DNA of 7,046 nt, taken from positions 3,043 through 10,088 of the forward strand of contig DBQZ01000009.1 in assembly GCA_002305435.1 (NCBI GenBank), given 5' to 3'. A program made the translations under genes and the position numbers. Shown one piece after another: positions 1-5,869 of the stretch. Position 1 is the first letter of the stretch, and every line of letters begins with the position of its first letter. The DNA is from Clostridiales bacterium UBA1381. Lineage in GTDB: Bacteria; Bacillota; Clostridia; UBA1381. The notes under the pieces were generated by a model, which saw nothing but the letters and a program-made list of their open reading frames with translations, did no database searches and was not told the origin of the DNA.

Positions 1-615
1 CCCGACACAGCATGGAACAAAAACGTAAGCTGGACATCATCCGATGATGCGGTTGTCACGGTGTCGGCAGAGGGAGTTGTAAGTGCAAATTCCCTGGGAA
101 CAGCGGTTATTACCGCAAGAACCGAGGACGGCGGCTATGAAGCTTCCTGCGTCGTTTCGGTGGAGGTGTTTGTAGACGGCATAATGCTCGACCGTACGGA
201 GGCTGTAATCGAAAGAGGAGAGGAGCTGACGCTTACAGCCAAGGTATCCCCTGCGGAGGCGACAGATAAAAGCGTATTATGGCAGTCTGATAATCCTGAT
301 GTGGCGGAGGTTGTTGGTGGGAAGGTAAGAGCAGTATCCGAGGGTACGGCTGTTATAACGGCTGTATCAAATGACGGCGGCTTTACCGCCTCATGCATAG
401 TCCGTGTGATACGGCCGGAGAGTGAGAGATATGACGTAAACTCAGACGGAAGCTGCACAGCTGAGGACGCTATGCTTTTGGCACGGTATCTTGCCGGTCA
501 TGAGGATACGGGAATAACACCGGAATATGCCGACACAAATGGGGACGGCAGGGCGAACAGCCGTGATGTTACGGCAGTGTTAAAGTACATAGAGGAGGCA
601 GGCGGCAATGAATAA
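1..615 (+). CDS. Big_2 Ig-like repeat protein with C-terminal type I dockerin (5' partial)
   Basis: The frame is open from base 1, so this is the C-terminal 204 residues of a longer protein whose start lies outside the window. Seen: the end of one bacterial Ig-like (Big_2) domain (residues 1 to about 55), a complete second one (about 56-137) with the family pattern of VLWQSDNPDVAEV followed by GTAVITA and a final ASC-x-V strand, then a dockerin (about 145-197). The dockerin has two F-hand calcium loops, DVNSDGSCTAED and DTNGDGRANSRD, each followed by a helix (AMLLARYLAG, VTAVLKYI). Known: type I dockerins bind cohesins and attach secreted proteins to scaffolds; Big_2 domains are stalks or adhesive modules. 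Any catalytic or binding part would lie upstream and is not visible. The stop codon overlaps the start of the next gene, whose product carries a cohesin-like domain. Confidence is high for the domains; the overall function is unknown. Confidence 0.92.
   Translation, partial: PDTAWNKNVSWTSSDDAVVTVSAEGVVSANSLGTAVITARTEDGGYEASCVVSVEVFVDGIMLDRTEAVIERGEELTLTAKVSPAEATDKSVLWQSDNPDVAEVVGGKVRAVSEGTAVITAVSNDGGFTASCIVRVIRPESERYDVNSDGSCTAEDAMLLARYLAGHEDTGITPEYADTNGDGRANSRDVTAVLKYIEEAGGNE
433..591 (+). other. Type I dockerin domain coding segment
   Basis: Two calcium-binding F-hand repeats are visible, with Asp/Asn at loop positions 1, 3, 5 and a closing Asp at 12 (D-V-N-S-D-G...D and D-T-N-G-D-G...D). 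The linker EDTGITPEYA between them is typical in length for a dockerin. In known dockerins, positions 10-11 of each loop, just before the closing Asp, contribute to cohesin choice. Here they are Ala-Glu in repeat 1 and Ser-Arg in repeat 2, so the two halves are not chemically identical. That makes the symmetric dual binding mode of some clostridial dockerins less certain here. Confidence 0.9.
594..598 (+). promoter_or_regulatory. Ribosome binding site embedded in the upstream gene
   Basis: GGAGG lies 9 nt before the ATG at 608, inside the last codons of the dockerin gene. It fixes the start of the downstream LRR/cohesin gene and, with the 8-bp gene overlap, suggests the two are translated from one mRNA. 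Confidence 0.8.
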
Positions 616-2608
616 GGACGGAATTTTTAAGATGCGTGCGCTGTCCGCCGTGATGCTGATAATAGCGGCGTTCTGCCTTTTTGGAGCGAGCCGGACGAGG
701 GCGGCAGAGGTTACGGTTTTGCAGGTCGGTGATACGTACACGATAGAATCTGACCGCACTCTTGGTTCAGATGATTTTTTGAGCGCTAACTGGTACAGCA
801 GTGATGAGGACGTTTTGGAAATTATCGGGGAAAACTATAACCGTGAGGACTGCCAAATACGTGCTGTCGGCTCTTCGGCGGGAAAGGTTGTAAGGGTGTA
901 CTGTGAATACGAATACGTTGGCGTTTGGCCGGATGTGCCGGGCGTTTATACGGGCAGACTTGATTACTACTTCCGTGTAACTGCCGACCCTCCGCAGGCG
1001 GTATCCTTGCCCGAAACGGCAGAAATAACCGACGCTTCATCAATAACGCTCACCCCCACGGTCGAGCCTGAGGGTTCTGAGTCCGCATGCACGTGGACGA
1101 GCAGCGATACAACGGTTGCAGCTGTTGACAGCGGCGGCGTTGTGCGCGGAGTTTCCAAGGGAACTGCCGTTATTACAGCCGAAACGGTCAACGGCCTTAA
1201 AGCAAGCTGTACGGTGACGGTAAAATCCTCCCACGCCTGCGGAGATGAGCTTGAATGGTCGTTTGAGGATGGAGTTTTAACGATAAGCGGAGCCGGCGGT
1301 ATGTACGAGTATGACGGGGATACTCCGTGGCAGGAATGCAGCGAGGAGATACGGGAAATAGTCGTGTCGGAGGGGGTAACCTCGATTGGCAGCTACGCTT
1401 TTTCGTATACAGCGGCGGAGGAAGTATCTCTGCCGGAGAGCTTGGAGTATATCGGCAGAGAAGCGTTTTCCGGCTGTAATTTGACGAGTATTTATATCCC
1501 GTCCGGAGTTCGGGTGATAGAAGGCGACGCATTTGCCGCCTACAGCTTGCAGGAGATAAACGTAAGCCCTGATAACAGCTCGTTTTCATCGTTTGATGGG
1601 GTGCTTTTCAACAAAAGCATGACGGCGCTTGTGCGCTATCCGCAGGGACGCAAGGCGGATGGGTATGCTGTTGGCGCCTTTGTAAAAAAGATAGCCCATG
1701 CAGCATTTTACAACACCGCTCTAAAGGAGCTATATGTCCCAGACAGCGTTGCTGAAATAGAATACTACGGCATTTCAACAACGGGACTTACGGTATACGG
1801 TACAGGCGGAAGTGCGGCGCAAAAGGCGGTCGAGGAATACAACAGCTTTTTGGGCGAGGATAAGATGTATTTTGCCGAGGAAGAGCTGCCCATGGTAAGC
1901 GTCGGAATTGTAAGCGGCAAATACGGCGATACGGTAAAATTGCCCGTTGTACTTAGCGGGAACAGCGGCTTTGCCAACTTAAACGTTGAAATAAGCTACA
2001 ACCCCTCGCTGCTGCGTCTTGTATCTGCCGAAAGTGTGGATTTCGGCGCATTGTATACCGGCGGAGCTGATATGGACAGCGGCGTATATAATATGAGCTG
2101 GGATTCGGCTCAAAACGTCGCTTATAACGGAGTTATAGGAACGCTTGAGTTTGAGATTATCGGGGAGGATTTCTTTGCAGTATCTCCGGTCGGAATAAGC
2201 TTCTGGCACGGCATAGGCGGGGATTACACAGACGGTATTGACGTAAACTTCGATGAGAATTTCAACGATATTAACCTGCGCTACATGGCAGGCGGAGTGG
2301 AGGTAACTCCGCAGACGGATCTTATCCTGCCCGCCGGTATAAGTCAAGAGAACGGACTTTCCCTCACAGCAGAGCTTTTCTCGGCGGATACGATAGACGG
2401 AGTGGTAATAGCTGCCGTATATGATGAAAACGGTCTGTTATTATCCGTTAAGCTGTATGATGCGGCGCCGTCGGTCGATATAGAATACGGCGGAGACGGA
2501 GGATGTGAGGTTGCGCTTATGTGGTTTTATGATATGGAAAGCTTAACGCCCCGCTGCGAATCGGCAAGGGTACCGCTTGGGAACGTTCCCAAAACGCCGA
2601 CAGTATAA
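608..2608 (+). CDS. Secreted BspA-like LRR protein with Ig-like and cohesin-like domains
   Basis: This is a complete 666-residue secreted protein. Seen, in order: a signal peptide (basic start MNKDGIFKMR, hydrophobic core about 11-27, likely cleavage about 28-33); a divergent Ig-like domain (about 34-127); a Big_2 domain (about 131-206, with CTWTSSDTTVAAV and GTAVITA); a BspA-type LRR_5 region (about 212-400, with repeats such as VTSIGSYAF, LEYIGREAFSGC and VRVIEGDAF); a cohesin-like domain (about 429-565, VSVGIVSGKYGDTVKLPVVL, then F-A-N-L-N-V-E-I-S-Y-N-P-S-L-L); and a beta-rich tail (about 585-657). Known: BspA-like LRRs often mediate adhesion, and cohesins bind dockerins. Inferred: it is a surface or extracellular scaffold that could hold the dockerin product of the overlapping upstream gene. 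I see no LPXTG motif, SLH domain, C-terminal membrane helix or dockerin in it, so its anchoring is unexplained. There is no catalytic signature. The cohesin call rests on pattern only. Confidence 0.9.
   Translation: MNKDGIFKMRALSAVMLIIAAFCLFGASRTRAAEVTVLQVGDTYTIESDRTLGSDDFLSANWYSSDEDVLEIIGENYNREDCQIRAVGSSAGKVVRVYCEYEYVGVWPDVPGVYTGRLDYYFRVTADPPQAVSLPETAEITDASSITLTPTVEPEGSESACTWTSSDTTVAAVDSGGVVRGVSKGTAVITAETVNGLKASCTVTVKSSHACGDELEWSFEDGVLTISGAGGMYEYDGDTPWQECSEEIREIVVSEGVTSIGSYAFSYTAAEEVSLPESLEYIGREAFSGCNLTSIYIPSGVRVIEGDAFAAYSLQEINVSPDNSSFSSFDGVLFNKSMTALVRYPQGRKADGYAVGAFVKKIAHAAFYNTALKELYVPDSVAEIEYYGISTTGLTVYGTGGSAAQKAVEEYNSFLGEDKMYFAEEELPMVSVGIVSGKYGDTVKLPVVLSGNSGFANLNVEISYNPSLLRLVSAESVDFGALYTGGADMDSGVYNMSWDSAQNVAYNGVIGTLEFEIIGEDFFAVSPVGISFWHGIGGDYTDGIDVNFDENFNDINLRYMAGGVEVTPQTDLILPAGISQENGLSLTAELFSADTIDGVVIAAVYDENGLLLSVKLYDAAPSVDIEYGGDGGCEVALMWFYDMESLTPRCESARVPLGNVPKTPTV
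1892..2302 (+). other. Cohesin-like domain coding segment
   Basis: Residues about 429-565 of the LRR protein show the cohesin layout. An opening strand (VSVGIVSGKYGD) is followed by TVKLPVVLSGNSGFANL, the signature F-x-N-L-N-V-x-I-S-Y-N-P-S-L-L-R-L-V segment, a mid-domain M-S-W-D strand, then V-I-G-T-L-E-F-E-I and a last segment ending in N-L-R-Y-M-A-G-G-V-E-V. The length of about 135 residues suits a cohesin. Other members of the CBM2/CBM3-like beta-sandwich superfamily share this pattern, so dockerin binding is plausible but not proven. Confidence 0.7.
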
Positions 2609-2616
2609 CAAAATAC

Positions 2617-2656
2617 AAACGCCGTCTCGGATACTTCAATATCCAAGGCGGCGTTT
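2617..2656. terminator. Shared terminator hairpin between convergent genes
   Basis: A 17-bp stem (2617-2633 with 2640-2656) has one C/A mismatch and one G-U pair, around a 6-nt loop CTTCAA. The outer 8 bp, AAACGCCG/CGGCGTTT, are perfect. A T-rich run (ATTTTAA) follows on the + strand, and TTTGTATTTTGTTA follows when read on the - strand. It starts 9 bp after the stop of the LRR/cohesin gene and ends 11 bp before the stop of the convergent GH2 gene, so it can serve both. Confidence 0.8.
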
Positions 2657-2666
2657 ATTTTAACAT

Positions 2667-4958
2667 TTAGCCTTTTATTGATAAGCGGCAGTCGGGGAAG
2701 CTGCTTTTTGATAAAACCTCAACATCCCCGCTAAACTCTATGATAGCCTGCATAAGGCCGTTGAATGTGGAACGCTTCGGATTGTGAGCGTGGGTGTGGT
2801 CGGACGGGTTGCCGTTTGAAGTGCCAAGGAGGCGGGCGGCGCCGTTTATTGATATTTCGACATCCGTATTTGCATCCGGGACTATGTTTCCATCCTCGTC
2901 AACAGCTTTTATTCGCAGTACGGCGATATTGTTTTTCACAAAATCGGCTGCCATACGTATTGACGATACAGGTTTTGTCGTCTTTACGACATCCTCCATG
3001 CAAAGAACCCCGTCCCTGTAACCGCAGGCACGAATTTCTCCGGGCTGGAATTCTACGTCTCTCCAGAGTAGGTAATCGTCCGTGGGCATTTTCTTCCTGC
3101 CAAGGCTTGTGCCGTTTACAAACAGCTCTACCTCTTCGGCATTGGAGAATACGTATACGTCTTTCTTCTCGCCGCAGGAGCCGTTCCAGTGCGGGAATAA
3201 ATGGATAACATCCCTGTCAGTCCAGCAGGCGAGGTAATAATAGTAGAAATCCTTAGGATATCCGCAAATGTCCATAGCGCCGAACTGCGACATTATCGCC
3301 GGCCACGCAAACGGAGTCGGTTCGCCGTAGTAGTCAAATCCTGTCCACAGGAAAAGTCCGCTCATCCAGTCCGCCTTTGCCGCCCGCCAGCAGCTTGCTC
3401 CCTTCATGTAGGAATCGCAGGTTTCGTCGTTTATTGCCAGATGGCATTTGTCGCTGTCTGTCGAATAGCAGCCACGGGTGGATTTAAACGTCGTCTGCTC
3501 AGTGCATATCATCGGCTGGGAGGGGTATGTGCGGTGGAAATTCTCCCAGCGGTTTTCGTGGTAGTTAAAGCCGGCAACGTCAAGCTTTTCGGAAATTGCT
3601 GAGAGCACATCTGTGCTTTCTATCGGCTTTTTGTTGGCAAGATCCCACATCAGAAGTCCCATAGTGACCGGCCTTGTATCATCAAGCTCCTTGATTTTAC
3701 CAATCATCGAAGCGGCAATTCGTCCTCCTTGCGGAAGTGCTTGTGACTGAGCCTCCTCATTGCCGATAGAGTACATAATTACGCTCGGGTGGTTGCGGGC
3801 GTTTTCCACCATATAGCAAAGGACGCCCATATCCTCCTCGTTGCTTGATAAAAGCCGTGTTTCATCCATTACAAGCATTCCCAGCCTGTCGCAGGCGTAC
3901 AGCAAAGCCGGGGACGGCGGATAATGCGAACAGCGGTAAGCGTTAGCGCCCATCTCCTTGAGCTTTTTTATGCGGTATTCGTATATTTCATCAGGAAGGG
4001 CAGTTCCGAGGCCGCCGTGGTTCTGGTGGCAGCATACGCCCTTTATCTTTACAGGACGGCCGTTTAGGAGGAAGCCCTTATCACTATCGAAGAAGATGCT
4101 TCTCACACCGAACGATTCGCATACCTCGTCCATCGGTTCTCCGTTTTCGTACAGGCTGACCTTTGCGGTGTACAGGTACGGACTGTCAATATCCCATAGT
4201 TTGGCGTCTGCTATCCTCAGGCGTATAGCGTTTTCGCAGCTGTCCTCAGCAAAAGCTGCTGTACTACCATCGGGGGAGGATATAACAACCGACAGTCTTT
4301 CACCGCCATGGACGTTTGCGCTTATTTCCACAACCGCATCTTCATCTTGCGGATATGATTTTACGAACACCGACTTTATATAGGAGGGTTCGGTTTTTAC
4401 TATATACGCATGACGGTATATCCCGCCGCCCTCGTAGAACCAGCCCTCGGCCTCACGGGCATCGGCTCTGACGCTTATCACGTTATCGCCGCCGTAATTT
4501 ACAAAATCGGTGATGTCGCAGCACACACCGGCATAGCCGCTGCGGTGGTGTTTTATGAAAAAGTTGTTTACGAATATCATGCTGTCCCGGTAAATTCCAT
4601 CGAAGCGGAAAAAAATCTTGCGCCCCTCGTCCTCCGCCGGAATGAAAAAGTGTTTCCTGTACCAGCCGACATCCTTGCGGAAAGAGCCTGCTGCGGTGTG
4701 GATGTTATTTATAGTCTGCATTTGCGGGATTGCGTTGTCGCCGTCTGCAAGCTCTTTCGTAAAGCTCGGGGCAGGTGTTGATTCGATAACGAAATCGTGC
4801 GGCAAAGTTACGCTGCGCCAGCTCTCATCGTCATAGCCGAAGCTTTCCGGACCCTGGTTCCACGAGCCGGATTTGCCCCACGCCCAACGGTTGCGCAGAG
4901 AGTCTATATCGCCTAAGTGGAATTTCCAGCCATCGTCTGCGGGGATGATGTTTCTCAT
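2667..4958 (-). CDS. Glycoside hydrolase family 2 (beta-galactosidase-like), cytoplasmic
   Basis: A 763-residue exo-glycosidase that should remove beta-linked sugars from imported oligosaccharides by a retaining mechanism. Seen: an N-terminal sugar-binding jelly-roll (about 1-190) with DDGWKFHLGD, LPHDF and the GH2 hallmark GWFYEGGGIYR (172-182); an Ig-like middle domain (about 191-290); a TIM barrel (about 291-590) with GVCCHQNHGG, RCSHYPPSP, acid/base Glu401 in SIGNE and probable nucleophile Glu487 in ICTEQ; then C-terminal beta domains (about 598-660, VELFVNGTSLG; about 665-755, ending in the RSTFNGLMQAI-type segment). The start is the ATG at 4958 because AGGAGG lies 8 nt upstream and homologues typically begin near this point. 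There is no signal peptide, and it has many cysteines, which suits an anaerobe's cytoplasm. The glucuronidase-type motifs I would expect are not apparent, so galactosidase-like is preferred, but the substrate is not determined. Transcribed alone, divergent from the two-component system. Confidence 0.93.
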   Translation of the reverse strand: MRNIIPADDGWKFHLGDIDSLRNRWAWGKSGSWNQGPESFGYDDESWRSVTLPHDFVIESTPAPSFTKELADGDNAIPQMQTINNIHTAAGSFRKDVGWYRKHFFIPAEDEGRKIFFRFDGIYRDSMIFVNNFFIKHHRSGYAGVCCDITDFVNYGGDNVISVRADAREAEGWFYEGGGIYRHAYIVKTEPSYIKSVFVKSYPQDEDAVVEISANVHGGERLSVVISSPDGSTAAFAEDSCENAIRLRIADAKLWDIDSPYLYTAKVSLYENGEPMDEVCESFGVRSIFFDSDKGFLLNGRPVKIKGVCCHQNHGGLGTALPDEIYEYRIKKLKEMGANAYRCSHYPPSPALLYACDRLGMLVMDETRLLSSNEEDMGVLCYMVENARNHPSVIMYSIGNEEAQSQALPQGGRIAASMIGKIKELDDTRPVTMGLLMWDLANKKPIESTDVLSAISEKLDVAGFNYHENRWENFHRTYPSQPMICTEQTTFKSTRGCYSTDSDKCHLAINDETCDSYMKGASCWRAAKADWMSGLFLWTGFDYYGEPTPFAWPAIMSQFGAMDICGYPKDFYYYYLACWTDRDVIHLFPHWNGSCGEKKDVYVFSNAEEVELFVNGTSLGRKKMPTDDYLLWRDVEFQPGEIRACGYRDGVLCMEDVVKTTKPVSSIRMAADFVKNNIAVLRIKAVDEDGNIVPDANTDVEISINGAARLLGTSNGNPSDHTHAHNPKRSTFNGLMQAIIEFSGDVEVLSKSSFPDCRLSIKG

Positions 4959-4961
4959 GAG

Positions 4962-4991
4962 TGATACCTCCTGTTTGTTTTTGATACCTCC
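4962..4991 (-). repeat. Direct repeat GGAGGTATCA, two copies 20 bp apart
   Basis: The 10-mer GGAGGTATCA (minus-strand reading) occurs at 4971-4962 and again at 4991-4982, with register exactly 20 bp. The proximal copy contains the GH2 Shine-Dalgarno. The distal copy has no start codon at a usable distance. It could be a short local duplication of the leader or a binding element, and both readings are speculative. Confidence 0.6.
4967..4972 (-). promoter_or_regulatory. Ribosome binding site of the GH2 gene
   Basis: On the minus strand a perfect AGGAGG sits 8 nt before the ATG at 4958. This decides the start against an in-frame ATG 42 nt further upstream at 5000, which has only a weak G-rich stretch before it. 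Confidence 0.88.
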
Positions 4992-5013
4992 ATTGTACAT
5001 AACCCCGAGGTAA

Positions 5014-5031
5014 AATGCAAACGAAAATGAA
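5014..5031. promoter_or_regulatory. Possible cre-like (CcpA/LacI-family) half-conserved operator
   Basis: AATGCAAACGAAAATGAA fits the left half of the catabolite-responsive element consensus (TGNAARCG) exactly, but the right half has TG where CA is expected. It lies between a candidate GH2 promoter and the GH2 start, a position where a bound repressor would block expression. Carbon catabolite control of a GH2 gene would make sense, but the match is incomplete. Confidence 0.3.
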
Positions 5032-5036
5032 CGTAT

Positions 5037-5065
5037 ATTGTACTTATTTTTTGATTTAATATTAA
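5037..5065 (-). promoter_or_regulatory. Candidate GH2 promoter (weak)
   Basis: On the minus strand TTAATA (5065-5060), a 17-nt spacer and TACAAT (5042-5037) give a -10 close to consensus and a poor -35, as expected for an activator-dependent promoter. It would give a leader of about 70 nt. A second TACAAT nearer the gene (minus strand, 4997-4992) with TTGCAT 17 nt upstream is an alternative that would leave a leader of only about 25 nt. Confidence 0.4.
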
Positions 5066-5090
5066 ACAGCCGTTCGCCCCTTTAAGCAGC
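5062..5090. repeat. Direct repeat TTAARCAGC, two copies 20 bp apart, in the divergent regulatory region
   Basis: TTAAACAGC (5062-5070) and TTAAGCAGC (5082-5090) differ at one base and are in register at 20 bp, about two helical turns. They lie about 70-100 bp upstream of the regulator gene's transcription start and just behind the candidate GH2 promoter. This would suit a regulator acting on GH2, such as an AraC-type protein or the OmpR-type regulator next door. With only 9-bp units, chance cannot be excluded. Confidence 0.4.
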
Positions 5091-5124
5091 TGAGAAACGC
5101 CCGCCCGGATACGTATTTCGATTA

Positions 5125-5153
5125 TTGACTTTATTTGCATAATGCTCTATAAT
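5125..5153 (+). promoter_or_regulatory. Sigma-A promoter of the two-component operon
   Basis: TTGACT (5125-5130), a 17-nt spacer and a perfect TATAAT (5148-5153). Transcription would begin near 5160, giving a leader of about 38 nt before the ATG at 5198. Such a strong promoter suggests basal expression of the sensor system without need for an activator. Confidence 0.85.
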
Positions 5154-5184
5154 AAAAATATATTCTTGCAACAAATAAAGCAGT

Positions 5185-5194
5185 GAGGGTGAGG
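5185..5194 (+). promoter_or_regulatory. Ribosome binding site of the response regulator
   Basis: GAGGG at 5185-5189 ends 8 nt before the ATG at 5198, with a second GAGG at 5191-5194 that is too close. This favours the ATG over the in-frame GTG codons at 5183 and 5189, which fall within the RBS itself. Confidence 0.75.
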
Positions 5195-5197
5195 ATT

Positions 5198-5869
5198 ATG
5201 ATCAACATACTTGTCGTTGAAGATGATGAAAAATTAAACCGGATTATCTGCTCGTACCTGTCAAAGAACGACTATTCGGCAAAAGGCTGCAAAGACCCCG
5301 TGGAGGCCTATGATTTGCTGTATTCGGAAACGTTCGATCTTATCATTTCGGACATTATGATGCCAAAGGTGAATGGGTTTGAATTTGCAAAGGAAATCCG
5401 CAAAAAGGATTCTGCGATACCGATTTTGTTTATGACGGCGCTTGACGACCTGCCTTCTAAAAAGAAGGGGTTTTCCGCAGGGATTGATGATTATATGGTA
5501 AAGCCGGTTGATATGGACGAATTGGTTTTGCGTGTGGGAGCGCTTCTGCGCCGTGCGCATATAAAAAATGAAAACCGCCTTGAAATAGGCGACCTTGTCC
5601 TTGTCCGTGATGAGATGAGCGCCTATGTAGGGGGCAAGGAGGTTCCCATTCTTCCAAGGGAGTTTAACGTTTTATATAAGCTGCTCTCACACCCTAAAAA
5701 GATTTTCACCCGCAGCGAGCTGATTGACGAATACTGGGGAATGACGAACGATACGGGACTGCGTACAGTGGACGTGTATATAACGAAGCTCAGGAAAGAA
5801 TTTGCTGACTGCAAGAGCTTTGAAATTGTCACGGTACATGGTTTTGGATACAAGGCGGTGATAAAATGA
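5198..5869 (+). CDS. OmpR/PhoB-family response regulator
   Basis: A 223-residue DNA-binding response regulator. Seen: a receiver domain (about 1-118) starting MINILVVEDDEKLN with acidic pocket Glu8/Asp9/Asp10, phosphoacceptor Asp52 in SDIMMPKVNG, switch Thr80 in FMTALDD and conserved Lys102 in VKPVD; then a winged-helix effector domain (about 125-223) with LPREFNVLYKLLSHP, recognition helix TVDVYITKLRKEF and wing VTVHGFGYKAV. The start at 5198 is chosen because receivers begin just before the first beta strand and GAGGG lies 8 nt upstream. The gene overlaps the following histidine kinase by ATGA, its presumed cognate partner. Known: this family binds direct repeats as dimers after phosphorylation. 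Its targets here are not known; candidates are its own promoter, the divergent GH2 gene, or a gene beyond the right edge. All key residues are present. Confidence 0.96.
   Translation: MINILVVEDDEKLNRIICSYLSKNDYSAKGCKDPVEAYDLLYSETFDLIISDIMMPKVNGFEFAKEIRKKDSAIPILFMTALDDLPSKKKGFSAGIDDYMVKPVDMDELVLRVGALLRRAHIKNENRLEIGDLVLVRDEMSAYVGGKEVPILPREFNVLYKLLSHPKKIFTRSELIDEYWGMTNDTGLRTVDVYITKLRKEFADCKSFEIVTVHGFGYKAVIK

Noticed and set aside
1..1225. The similar GTAVITA segments as a possible recent DNA repeat or recombination hotspot
   Set aside because: The similarity is at protein level between Big_2 domains (1-165, 166-411, 998-1225). Codons differ too much for a recent duplication.
135..2347. Minus-strand open frames opposite the dockerin and LRR/cohesin genes
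   Set aside because: No domain pattern is seen in them, and the + strand frames carry a signal peptide, dockerin, LRR and cohesin signatures.
2765..4836. Several open frames of 70-150 codons on the + strand opposite the GH2 gene
   Set aside because: They are antisense shadows of a complete gene with intact catalytic motifs. Their translations show no recognisable domain and are rich in low-complexity Arg/Ser/Ala stretches.
4959..5000. In-frame upstream ATG at 5000 that would add 14 residues to the GH2 protein
   Set aside because: The ATG at 4958 has a perfect AGGAGG at 8 nt and starts the conserved N-terminal segment. The extension translates the leader and would contain the ribosome binding site.
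5183..5197. GTG starts at 5183 and 5189 for the response regulator
   Set aside because: They lie inside the G-rich ribosome binding site and would add five residues before the first beta strand of the receiver. The ATG at 5198 fits the family start.
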